From an uncultured Dorea sp. (lineage in GTDB: Bacteria; Bacillota_A; Clostridia; Lachnospirales; Lachnospiraceae), in contig CAOKJI010000166.1 of assembly GCA_948468495.1 (NCBI GenBank), positions 1 to 5,438 of the forward strand: a stretch of 5,438 nucleotides of DNA, read 5' to 3'. A model generated the notes under the pieces. It worked only from the letters and a program-made list of their open reading frames with translations, did no database searches and was not told the origin of the DNA. Made by a program: the position numbers and the translations under genes. The number at the start of each line of letters is the position of its first letter. Position 1 is the first letter of the stretch. This document shows, in pieces, positions 1 to 5,438 of this stretch.

Positions 1-704
1 ATCATCTCCGCCACCTCCATCTGTGTTTTCCCCTCGAAAAACCGAAGCTCGATGATGTACCGTTCTCTCTCTCCCAAATGTTTCATAGCTGCCTCCAGAG
101 ACAGATCTTCCACCCATTTTTCTTCTTTATTCTTCTTATCACTAATCTGGTCCATTACGTAGAGGGCGTCTCCGCCGTCGTTGTAGACCGGTTCCTGAAG
201 ACTCATAGGCGCCTGAATCGCATCCAGAGCAAAGATAATATCTTCCCCGGAAATGCCGATTTCCTCCGCAATCTCCTCTACCGTAGGCTCTTTCTGATGC
301 TGTTTTACGTAGTTTTCCTTGGCATAAATCGCCTTATATGCCGTATCCCGGAGAGAACGGCTGACCCGGATACTGTTATTGTCCCGCATATAACGCCGGA
401 TTTCCCCGATAATCATCGGCACCGCATAGGTGGAGAATTTCACATCCAGCTCCGTATTGAAATTATTAATCGCCTTAATCAGCCCGATACAGCCAATCTG
501 GAACAAATCATCCGGATTCTCATTACTGTTTCCAAACCGCTTAATCACACTGAGCACTAATCTTAGGTTCCCTTTAATATACTCCTCTTTAGCTTCCTCA
601 TCTCCTGCTTTGATCCGCGCAAACAAAGCCTCCTTCTCCTGATCGCTCAGAATCGGAAGCTTTGCTGTATTTACTCCGCATATTTCAACTTTTCCCTGTG
701 CCAT
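1..704 (-). CDS. sigG: RNA polymerase sporulation sigma factor SigG (5' part; runs off the left edge)
   Basis: This is the late forespore sigma factor, which directs core RNA polymerase to forespore genes after engulfment. The window holds 234 codons from ATG 704-702. The 260-residue length of the B. subtilis protein suggests that about 25 residues are missing. The sigma-G-specific N-terminal signature KVEICGVNTAKLPIL lies at residues 5-19. Region 2 follows (GNLRLVLSVIKRF at 45-57, [18 protein letters not shown] at 65-82, FSTYAVPMIIGEIRRYMRDN at 90-109), then RVSRSLRD at 113-120. Region 3 contains EPTVEEIAEEIGIS, and the motif YNDGGDALYVMDQISD lies at 174-189. Region 4 begins with RERYIIELRFFEGKTQMEVAEM, and the window cuts within the helix-turn-helix. 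The start is fixed by GGAGG at 715-711, 6 nt before the ATG. The gene follows the beta-CASP gene after 129 bp and probably has its own forespore promoter. The KVEICG signature and overall match make sigG much more likely than sigF. Confidence 0.96.
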   Translation of the reverse strand, partial: MAQGKVEICGVNTAKLPILSDQEKEALFARIKAGDEEAKEEYIKGNLRLVLSVIKRFGNSNENPDDLFQIGCIGLIKAINNFNTELDVKFSTYAVPMIIGEIRRYMRDNNSIRVSRSLRDTAYKAIYAKENYVKQHQKEPTVEEIAEEIGISGEDIIFALDAIQAPMSLQEPVYNDGGDALYVMDQISDKKNKEEKWVEDLSLEAAMKHLGERERYIIELRFFEGKTQMEVAEM

Positions 705-710
705 AACAGA

Positions 711-715
711 CCTCC
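711..715 (-). promoter_or_regulatory. sigG ribosome binding site
   Basis: A perfect GGAGG lies 6 nt before the sigG ATG at 704. It fixes the start, which also gives the conserved sigma-G N-terminus. Confidence 0.85.
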
Positions 716-731
716 CGCCAGATGTATATTT

Positions 732-746
732 ATCACAGACTGTGAT
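732..746. repeat. Perfect 15-bp palindrome in the sigG leader
   Basis: ATCACAG-A-CTGTGAT (plus strand) is a perfect inverted repeat of 7-bp arms around a single base. It sits 16 nt upstream of the sigG ribosome site and just downstream of the candidate forespore promoter, so it would lie in the 5' leader. As RNA it could fold as a 5-bp stem (ATCAC/GTGAT) with a 5-nt loop. As DNA it resembles a dimeric regulator site. The repeat is seen directly. Its function is unknown. Confidence 0.6.
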
Positions 747-760
747 TCTATCTAGTAGAA

Positions 761-788
761 ATTCTGTCCATATGCAGTTTGGTTATTC
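761..788 (-). promoter_or_regulatory. Candidate sigma-F/forespore-type promoter for sigG
   Basis: On the minus strand GGACAGAAT (769-761) fits the sigma-F -10 pattern GGNNANAMT fully. GAATA (788-784), 14 nt upstream, fits the loose forespore -35 pattern GHATR. In Bacillus, sigG is first transcribed by sigma-F, so such a promoter is expected here. Transcription would begin near 755, giving a leader of about 50 nt. A second, weaker pair lies inside the same gap: GCATA at 775-771 with AGATAGAAT at 753-745 and 17 nt between them. Spacings differ from the usual 15, so which pair is used is uncertain. Confidence 0.45.
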
Positions 789-806
789 CCTCTTAAGGGA
801 AAATAA
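783..806. repeat. Inverted repeat between the beta-CASP gene and sigG
   Basis: TTCCCT (786-791) pairs with AGGGAA (796-801) across a 4-nt loop. With a 2-nt bulge the pairing extends through TTA/TAA to 783 and 806. On the minus strand the T-rich run comes before the hairpin rather than after it, so it does not make a standard intrinsic terminator for the beta-CASP gene. The right arm overlaps the candidate -35 of the sigG promoter, so an operator or attenuating structure is possible. No function can be read from the sequence. Confidence 0.4.
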
Positions 807-833
807 AAAAACTTTTAGACCTTGACAATAAAA

Positions 834-2441
834 TTATCTGTCCCACTTATCTGCAAGATTCTGAATCTGCGTCTCAAATTTGGCAAGGTCTTTATTAGCG
901 AGGCCTTCGTTCTTAAGAACCACCTGCATAAGCCTCTTAGCCGCCGCAATAACACGCTCGAAGGCTGCATTTGCGCGTGCTCTGGCAGGCTTCTCCACTA
1001 CCTTCTTCGGCACCGGAGTTCCCGCTGTGATAATGGTATTGGTCGCCAAATCCACACAACCGCCGGAATACGGCGCAAAAGCCGGACAGCCAATCTGCTC
1101 GGAAGCAAGCCCTGCGAACCGGTCGGTAACCGCATCCTCGCCATGTACCACCATAATCCGCTCCGGCTTTTTCTCAAAGCCCTTAAGCCATGCCAGAAGC
1201 CCGTTCATGTCCGCATGGCCGCTGATACCCTTAAGCGTCACAATATGAGCGTTTACCTCAATATTCTCTCCGAAGAGCTTCACAAATTCCGCCCCTTCAA
1301 TCAGCTTGCGCCCAAGGGTTCCCACTGCCTGATAGCCCACGAAGCAGATGGTACACTCTTCCCTCCACAGGTTGTGCTTCAAGTGATGGCGAATCCGCCC
1401 CGCGTCACACATACCGGAAGCAGAAATAATAACTTTGGGCTTCTCGTCAAAGTTAATCAGCTTGGAATCGTCGCTGGTAACCGACGTCTTAAGCCCTGGA
1501 AACTGCAGCGGATTAATTCCTTTATTTACCAGCTTCATAGCCTCCTCGTCAAAGCAGGCTTTTACATTTTTATTGAATACTTTGGTAGCTTCCACAGCCA
1601 GCGGGCTATCCACATATACTTCAAAATCCGGATAGTCCGACACCAGATTCCTTTCTTTGATTTCCCGAATGAAATACAGTATCTCCTGAGTACGCCCTAC
1701 CGCGAAGGACGGAATAACCACGTTGCCGCCTCTTGCGAAAGTCTCGGAAAGAACCTTTGTAAATTCCCCTACATAATCCGGGACCACATCTCCATGCGTC
1801 CTGTCGCCATAGGTAGACTCAATCACAATATAATCGGCTTCCTTCACATACTGCGGACTCTTGATAATCGGCTGGTTTGGATTCCCCACATCACCGGAAA
1901 ATACAATCTTCTTTGAAATCCCGTCTTCCGTAATCCATACCTCAACGCTTGCAGAACCCAAAAGATGCCCCACATCCATAAACCGTACTTCTATACCCTC
2001 ACAGAGCGTAATCTTCTGGTCGTAGCCGCAGGGCGCCAGAAGTTTAATCGCCGCCTCTGCATCCTCCATGGTATAGAGCGGCTCATACTCCGGCGCTCCG
2101 CTTCTTCTGCCTTTGCGGTTTCTCCATTCCGCCTCAAATTCCTGAATGTGCGCACTGTCACGCAGCATGATATTGCACAAATCCGATGTGGCAAATGTGG
2201 TGACGATTTCCCCCTGAAAACCATGCTTACAAAGAAACGGAATCTTCCCCGAATGGTCAATGTGCGCATGGGTCACCAGTATGTAGTCAATGTCCGCCGC
2301 GTTAACCGGGATATCCTGGTTCTCGTACAGATCCGGTCCCTGCTCAAGTCCGCAATCCACCAGAATGTTCTTCCCGCATGCCTGAAGTAAATGACAACTT
2401 CCAGTAACTTCATGGGCTGCGCCAATAAATGTTAGCTTCAT
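834..2441 (-). CDS. beta-CASP MBL-fold RNA-processing nuclease (YSH1-type)
   Basis: This is a 535-residue cytoplasmic MBL-fold protein of the beta-CASP branch. The family includes the CPSF73-like and Thermus TTHA0252-type ribonucleases, which cut RNA with two zinc ions. Metal-binding motifs are all present: D29 in LVDCG, THAHIDHSG with H58, H60, D62 and H63, H159 in DVGHLLGS, and D184 in FSGDVG. The beta-CASP motifs are also present: E208 in IESTYGDR (motif A), the histidines in GRIRHHLKHNL at 349-358 (motif B) and H409 in ISGHAD (motif C). VVHGE at 431-435 supplies a further conserved histidine. Residues from about 470 form an Ala/Lys-rich tail beyond the roughly 430-residue catalytic core, perhaps an RNA-binding or oligomerisation add-on. 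AGGGGA at 2454-2449, 7 nt before the ATG, supports the start. The gene begins 34 bp after sigE with no terminator between, so it is probably read with spoIIG. The real RNA substrate and any sporulation role are unknown. Confidence 0.9.
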   Translation of the reverse strand: MKLTFIGAAHEVTGSCHLLQACGKNILVDCGLEQGPDLYENQDIPVNAADIDYILVTHAHIDHSGKIPFLCKHGFQGEIVTTFATSDLCNIMLRDSAHIQEFEAEWRNRKGRRSGAPEYEPLYTMEDAEAAIKLLAPCGYDQKITLCEGIEVRFMDVGHLLGSASVEVWITEDGISKKIVFSGDVGNPNQPIIKSPQYVKEADYIVIESTYGDRTHGDVVPDYVGEFTKVLSETFARGGNVVIPSFAVGRTQEILYFIREIKERNLVSDYPDFEVYVDSPLAVEATKVFNKNVKACFDEEAMKLVNKGINPLQFPGLKTSVTSDDSKLINFDEKPKVIISASGMCDAGRIRHHLKHNLWREECTICFVGYQAVGTLGRKLIEGAEFVKLFGENIEVNAHIVTLKGISGHADMNGLLAWLKGFEKKPERIMVVHGEDAVTDRFAGLASEQIGCPAFAPYSGGCVDLATNTIITAGTPVPKKVVEKPARARANAAFERVIAAAKRLMQVVLKNEGLANKDLAKFETQIQNLADKWDR

Positions 2442-2475
2442 GAATTCATCCCCTTTTTCTTTTAGTGTATCACAT

Positions 2476-3213
2476 TCAGACGTATTTTACCATTTCGCGT
2501 TTCAATCTCTGCATAATTTTTTTCTCCAGACGGGAAATATAGGACTGGGATATCCCCAGCATATCCGCCACCTCCTTCTGCGTCTTTTCTTCCCCATTCT
2601 GCGTGCCGATTCCAAACCGCATACGAACTATCATCTGTTCCCTTCCGGAAAGCCTTCCAAGAGCCTTGATTAACACCTTCCTTTCTGCTTCGCTTTCCAA
2701 ATCCCTGTAAATCGTATCCTCATCTGTTCCTAATATATCGGATAACAGAAGTTCATTGCCGTCCCAATCCACATTCAGGGGTTCGTCTATGGAAACCTCC
2801 AGCTTTGTCTTATTATTTCTCCGCAGATACATCAGAATTTCATTCTCAATACAGCGGGAGGCATAAGTAGCAAGTTTAATCTTTTTCTGTGGATTAAATG
2901 TATTAATCGCCTTAATGAGTCCAATCGTCCCGATAGAAATCAAATCCTCTACTCCGATTCCTGTATTATCAAATTTCTTAGCTATGTATACCACCAGTCT
3001 TAAATTATGTTCAATCAGTATTTTCTTAGCGTTCTGCTCGGTCTCTGTCCCAATCTCGGCAATCGTCTCCGCCTCCTCCTTCGCATCCAGAGGAGCCGGC
3101 AGAACATCCGCTCCGCCAATGTAATAGACCTCTCTGGTCTCCGGGAATAAAAATGTTCTGGCATTTGAAATAAACTTCCATTTCCATTTACCAGGTACTA
3201 CTAAATTCATCAT
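2476..3213 (-). CDS. sigE: RNA polymerase sporulation sigma factor SigE (pro-protein)
   Basis: This is the early mother-cell sigma factor, made as inactive pro-SigE and cut by SpoIIGA after septation. With ATG 3213 it has 245 residues (239 in B. subtilis). The pro-region is about 30 residues, basic and aromatic (KWKWKF at 9-14). It ends at [10 protein letters not shown] (25-34), which matches the B. subtilis processing site; cleavage between Y30 and Y31 is inferred by alignment. Region 2 is almost identical to the family: [13 protein letters not shown] at 69-81, [20 protein letters not shown] at 89-108, [20 protein letters not shown] at 114-133. [20 protein letters not shown] at 143-162 is another SigE hallmark. 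The region 4 helix-turn-helix is [20 protein letters not shown] at 211-230. AGGAGG at 3228-3223 lies 9 nt before ATG 3213. An in-frame ATG at 3222 overlaps that site and is unlikely; ATG 3210 is a second option. spoIIGA ends 16 bp upstream, suggesting translational coupling. Confidence 0.97.
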   Translation of the reverse strand: MMNLVVPGKWKWKFISNARTFLFPETREVYYIGGADVLPAPLDAKEEAETIAEIGTETEQNAKKILIEHNLRLVVYIAKKFDNTGIGVEDLISIGTIGLIKAINTFNPQKKIKLATYASRCIENEILMYLRRNNKTKLEVSIDEPLNVDWDGNELLLSDILGTDEDTIYRDLESEAERKVLIKALGRLSGREQMIVRMRFGIGTQNGEEKTQKEVADMLGISQSYISRLEKKIMQRLKREMVKYV

Positions 3214-3222
3214 GCTTACCAT

Positions 3223-3228
3223 CCTCCT
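3223..3228 (-). promoter_or_regulatory. sigE ribosome binding site
   Basis: A perfect AGGAGG sits 1 nt after the spoIIGA stop and 9 nt before ATG 3213. It overlaps the longer in-frame ATG at 3222, which argues against that start. Confidence 0.85.
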
Positions 3229-3229
3229 G

Positions 3230-4006
3230 TCATATATCTGGGTTTAATATCACATCGCATTCACTTCCAAAAGAGGATTCTTCACTAATTGCAACCATAG
3301 GCTGTTCCACCCGCCGCTCATTCTTACCGGATATACAGATGCAGTCTATGGACAGCACCGGAATGACTCCCAATCCTTTTGCAATTGTCCGGTAAGGAAT
3401 ATAGCGTAACCCTTCAGGCATTTTCCCCCCAAAGAGTTTCTTTGCCAGCCTGTTACTGATAATAGTGACAGATTTTCCACTAATCTCATCTCTCAATTGA
3501 TTCCCTGTATCCACAATAGCCTCTGCCCGGCAGCTTTCATCGCCAAAAAACAAGGTTACAGAACAATGAGACTCTCCAAAATGGAATAATCCAGCCAGTA
3601 TTTTCAATACTCCGGAAGCAAGATAATAGCTCGCCATGGCCAGCGCAAAAAACAAACTTCCAACCTCTATATACTGGTTCAAGTATTCAAAAATCCCCCC
3701 TACCAGAAAACCACTAATATATAGTGTAATCAGAGCCCGGAAAAAGCTTTGCAGGCTTCGGATGGGAAGTCCCAAAAGCAGCATAGCCGACGGCGCCAGA
3801 ATGTAGAATAATACAACTTTCACAAACGTAAACGGAATCCCGACAGCCGCCACAACACAAGTCAGAAAAGCTCCAAGCAAAGCTCCAAGACAAATCCTTC
3901 CATAAGAGGGAGAAAGTTTTAACACCTTCTTTGTGACGAGGAGCAATATATAGTCCATCAGGAAATTCACGAGAAATAGTACGTCTATGTACAGTTCATA
4001 ATACAC
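3230..4006 (-). CDS. spoIIGA: Sporulation sigma-E factor processing peptidase SpoIIGA
   Basis: This is the membrane aspartic protease that removes the pro-sequence of SigE at the division septum once signalled from the forespore by SpoIIR. Starting at GTG 4006 it has 258 residues. Five hydrophobic segments lie at about 7-26, 36-57, 59-80, 88-107 and 116-140, followed by a soluble protease domain. The catalytic motif VDTGNQL has D166, matching the catalytic Asp in IDSGNQL of B. subtilis. Family motifs YIPYRTI at 202-208 and DVILNPDI at the C-terminus also match. It is about 50 residues shorter than the 309-residue B. subtilis protein and ends right after NPDI. The GTG start is chosen because AGAGGA lies 6 nt upstream, because [15 protein letters not shown] aligns with the family N-terminus, and because the longer in-frame ATG at 4093 lies upstream of the probable promoter -10. 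It is the first gene of the spoIIG operon with sigE. Confidence 0.95.
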   Translation of the reverse strand: MYYELYIDVLFLVNFLMDYILLLVTKKVLKLSPSYGRICLGALLGAFLTCVVAAVGIPFTFVKVVLFYILAPSAMLLLGLPIRSLQSFFRALITLYISGFLVGGIFEYLNQYIEVGSLFFALAMASYYLASGVLKILAGLFHFGESHCSVTLFFGDESCRAEAIVDTGNQLRDEISGKSVTIISNRLAKKLFGGKMPEGLRYIPYRTIAKGLGVIPVLSIDCICISGKNERRVEQPMVAISEESSFGSECDVILNPDI

Positions 4007-4012
4007 ATTCCG

Positions 4013-4018
4013 TCCTCT
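4013..4018 (-). promoter_or_regulatory. spoIIGA ribosome binding site supporting a GTG start
   Basis: AGAGGA lies 6 nt before GTG 4006. No comparable site precedes the ATG at 4093, and that ATG would not be on a transcript starting near 4069. Confidence 0.7.
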
Positions 4019-4075
4019 TTTCAAATTTTCCTCTGACTGCCATCTCAAACATGTTGTGTCAGCCAGGCAAAATTT

Positions 4076-4108
4076 ATTATAGGGGATGGCCAATAAAGAA
4101 TTTGTCAG
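4076..4108 (-). promoter_or_regulatory. spoIIG promoter, sigma-A type with a 21-bp spacer
   Basis: A perfect TATAAT -10 (4081-4076) is preceded by CTGACA (4108-4103), one mismatch from TTGACA, with 21 bp between them. No good -35 is present at the normal 17 bp. The B. subtilis spoIIG promoter is known for a similarly long 22-bp spacer, compensated by Spo0A~P binding at the -35. Transcription would start near 4069, giving a leader of about 60 nt before the spoIIGA GTG. Confidence 0.75.
4101..4107 (-). promoter_or_regulatory. Probable Spo0A box overlapping the spoIIG -35
   Basis: TGACAAA matches the 0A-box consensus TGNCGAA at six of seven positions. It overlaps the -35 hexamer, the position of the activating site in B. 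subtilis spoIIG. Confidence 0.5.
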
Positions 4109-4134
4109 TTGATGCTGAGAAAAATGAAGATTCT

Positions 4135-4141
4135 TTCGACA
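4135..4141 (-). promoter_or_regulatory. Spo0A box upstream of spoIIG
   Basis: TGTCGAA is a perfect match to the Spo0A box TGNCGAA on the minus strand. It lies 34 bp upstream of the box that overlaps the -35. A two-site arrangement is what is known for Spo0A-activated spoIIG. Confidence 0.75.
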
Positions 4142-4185
4142 GGACTCGCAGGTTTTTGAAATATTCTGGGAGAAATACTGCTCAT

Positions 4186-4220
4186 AAAAAAAGACACCAG
4201 GTTTCCCTGGTGTCTTTTTT
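4186..4220 (-). terminator. Intrinsic terminator after ftsZ, probably bidirectional
   Basis: AAGACACCAGG (4191-4201) pairs perfectly with CCTGGTGTCTT (4206-4216) around a 4-nt loop, and four more A/T pairs extend the stem. On the minus strand seven Ts (4192-4186) follow the GC-rich stem. The plus strand also has a T-run, so it could stop transcripts from either side. The A/T end of the stem includes bases 4219-4220 of the ftsZ stop codon. It insulates ftsZ from the spoIIG promoter about 80 bp downstream. Confidence 0.95.
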
Positions 4221-5427
4221 ATTTTTTGAAGAAGTCTGGTATCTTGATGGACTGTTCTTTTACTTTGGAGGTTGGTACTTTTGGTGTGTCTAAGGTGGGG
4301 GCTGTTCCGCCTACGGTTCTTCTCGGCATAGGGGTTACTCCGGCCTTTGCACCTGCAACGCCGCCCAAATCTACTCTTGGCGAATACACCTGTCTCTCGT
4401 AAGAAGAGGCCGGCGGTACCATAGTCTGACGCTGTACGCCCTCTAATCTGGATTTTAACTTGGAGGATGTGCCGCCTACATTATGTAGTCCTGTTGCAAT
4501 GACGGTAATGGTTGCTTCGTCAGCTCGGGAATCATCATACATAGCTCCAAAGATAATATTCGCGTCTTCTCCTGCAAGCTCCTGCACATACTCGGCCGCA
4601 TCGGATGCATCCATCAGCGTAATATCGCCGGATACATTAATGATTACATGGGAAGCCCCTGCAATGGTCGTCTCAAGCAGAGGACTTGCAACCGCCTGCT
4701 TAACTGCTTCAAGCGCTTTGTCGTCTCCACGTCCCTGACCAATTCCGATATGAGCTATACCCTTATCCGTCATAACAGTCTGCACGTCCGCAAAGTCAAG
4801 GTTAATCAGAGAAGGTACGTTAATCAAATCTGTAATCCCCTGAATCCCCTGCTGTAATACCTCGTCCGCTTTCTTCAAAGCTTCCGGCATCGTCGTTCTT
4901 CTGTCAACAACTTCTAACAGCTTGTCATTCGGAATGACAATCAATGTATCTACACTCTCTTTTAACTTCTCAATCCCGCCAAGCGCATTGTTCATACGGG
5001 TCTTAGATTCAAAACGGAAGGGCTTCGTTACAACGCCTACCGTAAGCGCGCCCTGCTCCTTGGCAATACGCGCCACCACCGGAGTTGCTCCGGTTCCGGT
5101 TCCGCCGCCCATTCCACATGTAACAAATACCATATCAGCGCCTTTTAACGCAGCGGAAACCTCTTCTGCACTTTCTTCAGCCGCCTTCTCTCCAATCTCA
5201 GGTCTTGCTCCTGCTCCAAGTCCCTTTGTAATCTTATCGCCAATTTGCATCAATGTAGGAGCCTTACATAACTGTAACGCCTGTTTATCTGTATTAATAG
5301 CTATAAATTCAACACCGGCAATCTGTTCGTCAATCATTCGGTTCACAGCGTTGTTCCCGCCTCCGCCGACACCTACAACAATTATTTTTGCCGCCGCTTC
5401 TGATTCGTTCGTCTTAATTTCTAGCAA
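4219..5427 (-). CDS. ftsZ: Cell division GTPase FtsZ
   Basis: This is the tubulin-like GTPase that polymerises into the cytokinetic Z-ring under the membrane. In sporulating cells it also builds the polar septum that sets up the SigE and SigG programmes. The protein is complete at 402 residues. [14 protein letters not shown] lies at 18-31, and the tubulin signature GMGGGTGTG lies at 105-113 and binds GTP phosphates. The catalytic T7 loop NLDFADV is at 209-215, with D211 and D214. A variable, Pro/Gly/Ser-rich linker spans about 330-390. The C-terminal peptide [10 protein letters not shown] is the usual tail that binds FtsA, SepF and other partners. The start is TTG 5427, with AGGAG at 5438-5434 and 6 nt between; MLEIKTNE matches the family N-terminus. 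The next ATG (M31) would remove the nucleotide-binding loop. Upstream division genes, if present, lie beyond the window. Confidence 0.98.
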   Translation of the reverse strand: MLEIKTNESEAAAKIIVVGVGGGGNNAVNRMIDEQIAGVEFIAINTDKQALQLCKAPTLMQIGDKITKGLGAGARPEIGEKAAEESAEEVSAALKGADMVFVTCGMGGGTGTGATPVVARIAKEQGALTVGVVTKPFRFESKTRMNNALGGIEKLKESVDTLIVIPNDKLLEVVDRRTTMPEALKKADEVLQQGIQGITDLINVPSLINLDFADVQTVMTDKGIAHIGIGQGRGDDKALEAVKQAVASPLLETTIAGASHVIINVSGDITLMDASDAAEYVQELAGEDANIIFGAMYDDSRADEATITVIATGLHNVGGTSSKLKSRLEGVQRQTMVPPASSYERQVYSPRVDLGGVAGAKAGVTPMPRRTVGGTAPTLDTPKVPTSKVKEQSIKIPDFFKK

Positions 5428-5433
5428 GGGTTT

Positions 5434-5438
5434 CTCCT
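5434..5438 (-). promoter_or_regulatory. ftsZ ribosome binding site supporting a TTG start
   Basis: AGGAG sits at the window edge, 6 nt before TTG 5427, and supports this non-ATG start. The site may extend beyond the window. Confidence 0.8.

Noticed and set aside
78..560. Plus-strand open frame of 160 codons opposite sigG
   Set aside because: It lies entirely antisense to the well-conserved sigG coding sequence and has no recognisable domain.
822..1916. Long plus-strand open frame of 364 codons inside the beta-CASP gene
   Set aside because: It lies antisense to a protein with complete catalytic motifs, shows no recognisable domain and looks like a frame shadow.
2464..2471. GATACACT before the beta-CASP gene, one mismatch from the sigma-E -10 CATACANT
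   Set aside because: No suitable sigma-E -35 is found at the proper distance, and it lies so close to the start that the leader would be only about 16 nt. Read-through from spoIIG is simpler.
4026..4066. CTGAC...GTCAG pairing in the spoIIGA leader
   Set aside because: The stem is only 5 bp with a loop of about 20 nt, which is too weak to call a structure.
4006..4093. Longer spoIIGA start at ATG 4093, adding 29 residues
   Set aside because: It lies upstream of the probable -10, has no ribosome site, and the added residues (MAIPYNKFCLAD...) do not resemble the SpoIIGA N-terminus.

Overview
The window carries five genes, all on the minus strand, from a spore-forming Firmicute. Read in the direction of transcription (right to left) they are ftsZ, spoIIGA, sigE, a beta-CASP metallo-beta-lactamase (MBL) fold ribonuclease-like gene, and the first 234 codons of sigG, which runs off the left edge. 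The moderate GC content, strong AGGAGG-type ribosome sites, mixed ATG/GTG/TTG starts and the ftsZ-spoIIGA-sigE-sigG order fit Clostridia. A Lachnospiraceae-like organism is my best guess, but the sequence alone does not prove it.

Right part (4187-5438): ftsZ is complete, with a TTG start supported by its ribosome site. It ends in a strong hairpin terminator whose stem overlaps the stop codon. The 4007-4185 gap holds what looks like the spoIIG promoter: a perfect TATAAT -10, a CTGACA -35 set an unusual 21 bp away, a perfect Spo0A box (TGTCGAA) upstream, and a near-match box overlapping the -35. This is the layout known for the Spo0A-activated, sigma-A-dependent spoIIG promoter of Bacillus subtilis.

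Middle part (2476-4006): spoIIGA encodes the five-helix membrane aspartic protease that processes pro-SigE. It lies 16 bp upstream of sigE, which encodes the mother-cell sigma factor as a pro-protein.

Left part (1-2441): a 535-residue beta-CASP MBL protein follows sigE after 34 bp with no terminator, so it is probably read with the spoIIG operon. The 129-bp gap before sigG contains a candidate forespore (sigma-F-type) promoter, an AT-flanked inverted repeat and a perfect 15-bp palindrome in the likely sigG leader. sigG encodes the late forespore sigma factor.

The genes form a cell-division-to-sporulation block: FtsZ for septation, SpoIIGA/SigE for the mother cell, SigG for the forespore. The least expected resident is the beta-CASP nuclease between sigE and sigG. 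I found no CRISPR array, RNA gene, mobile element or clearly new system. The points of interest are the regulatory architecture and this inserted nuclease gene.
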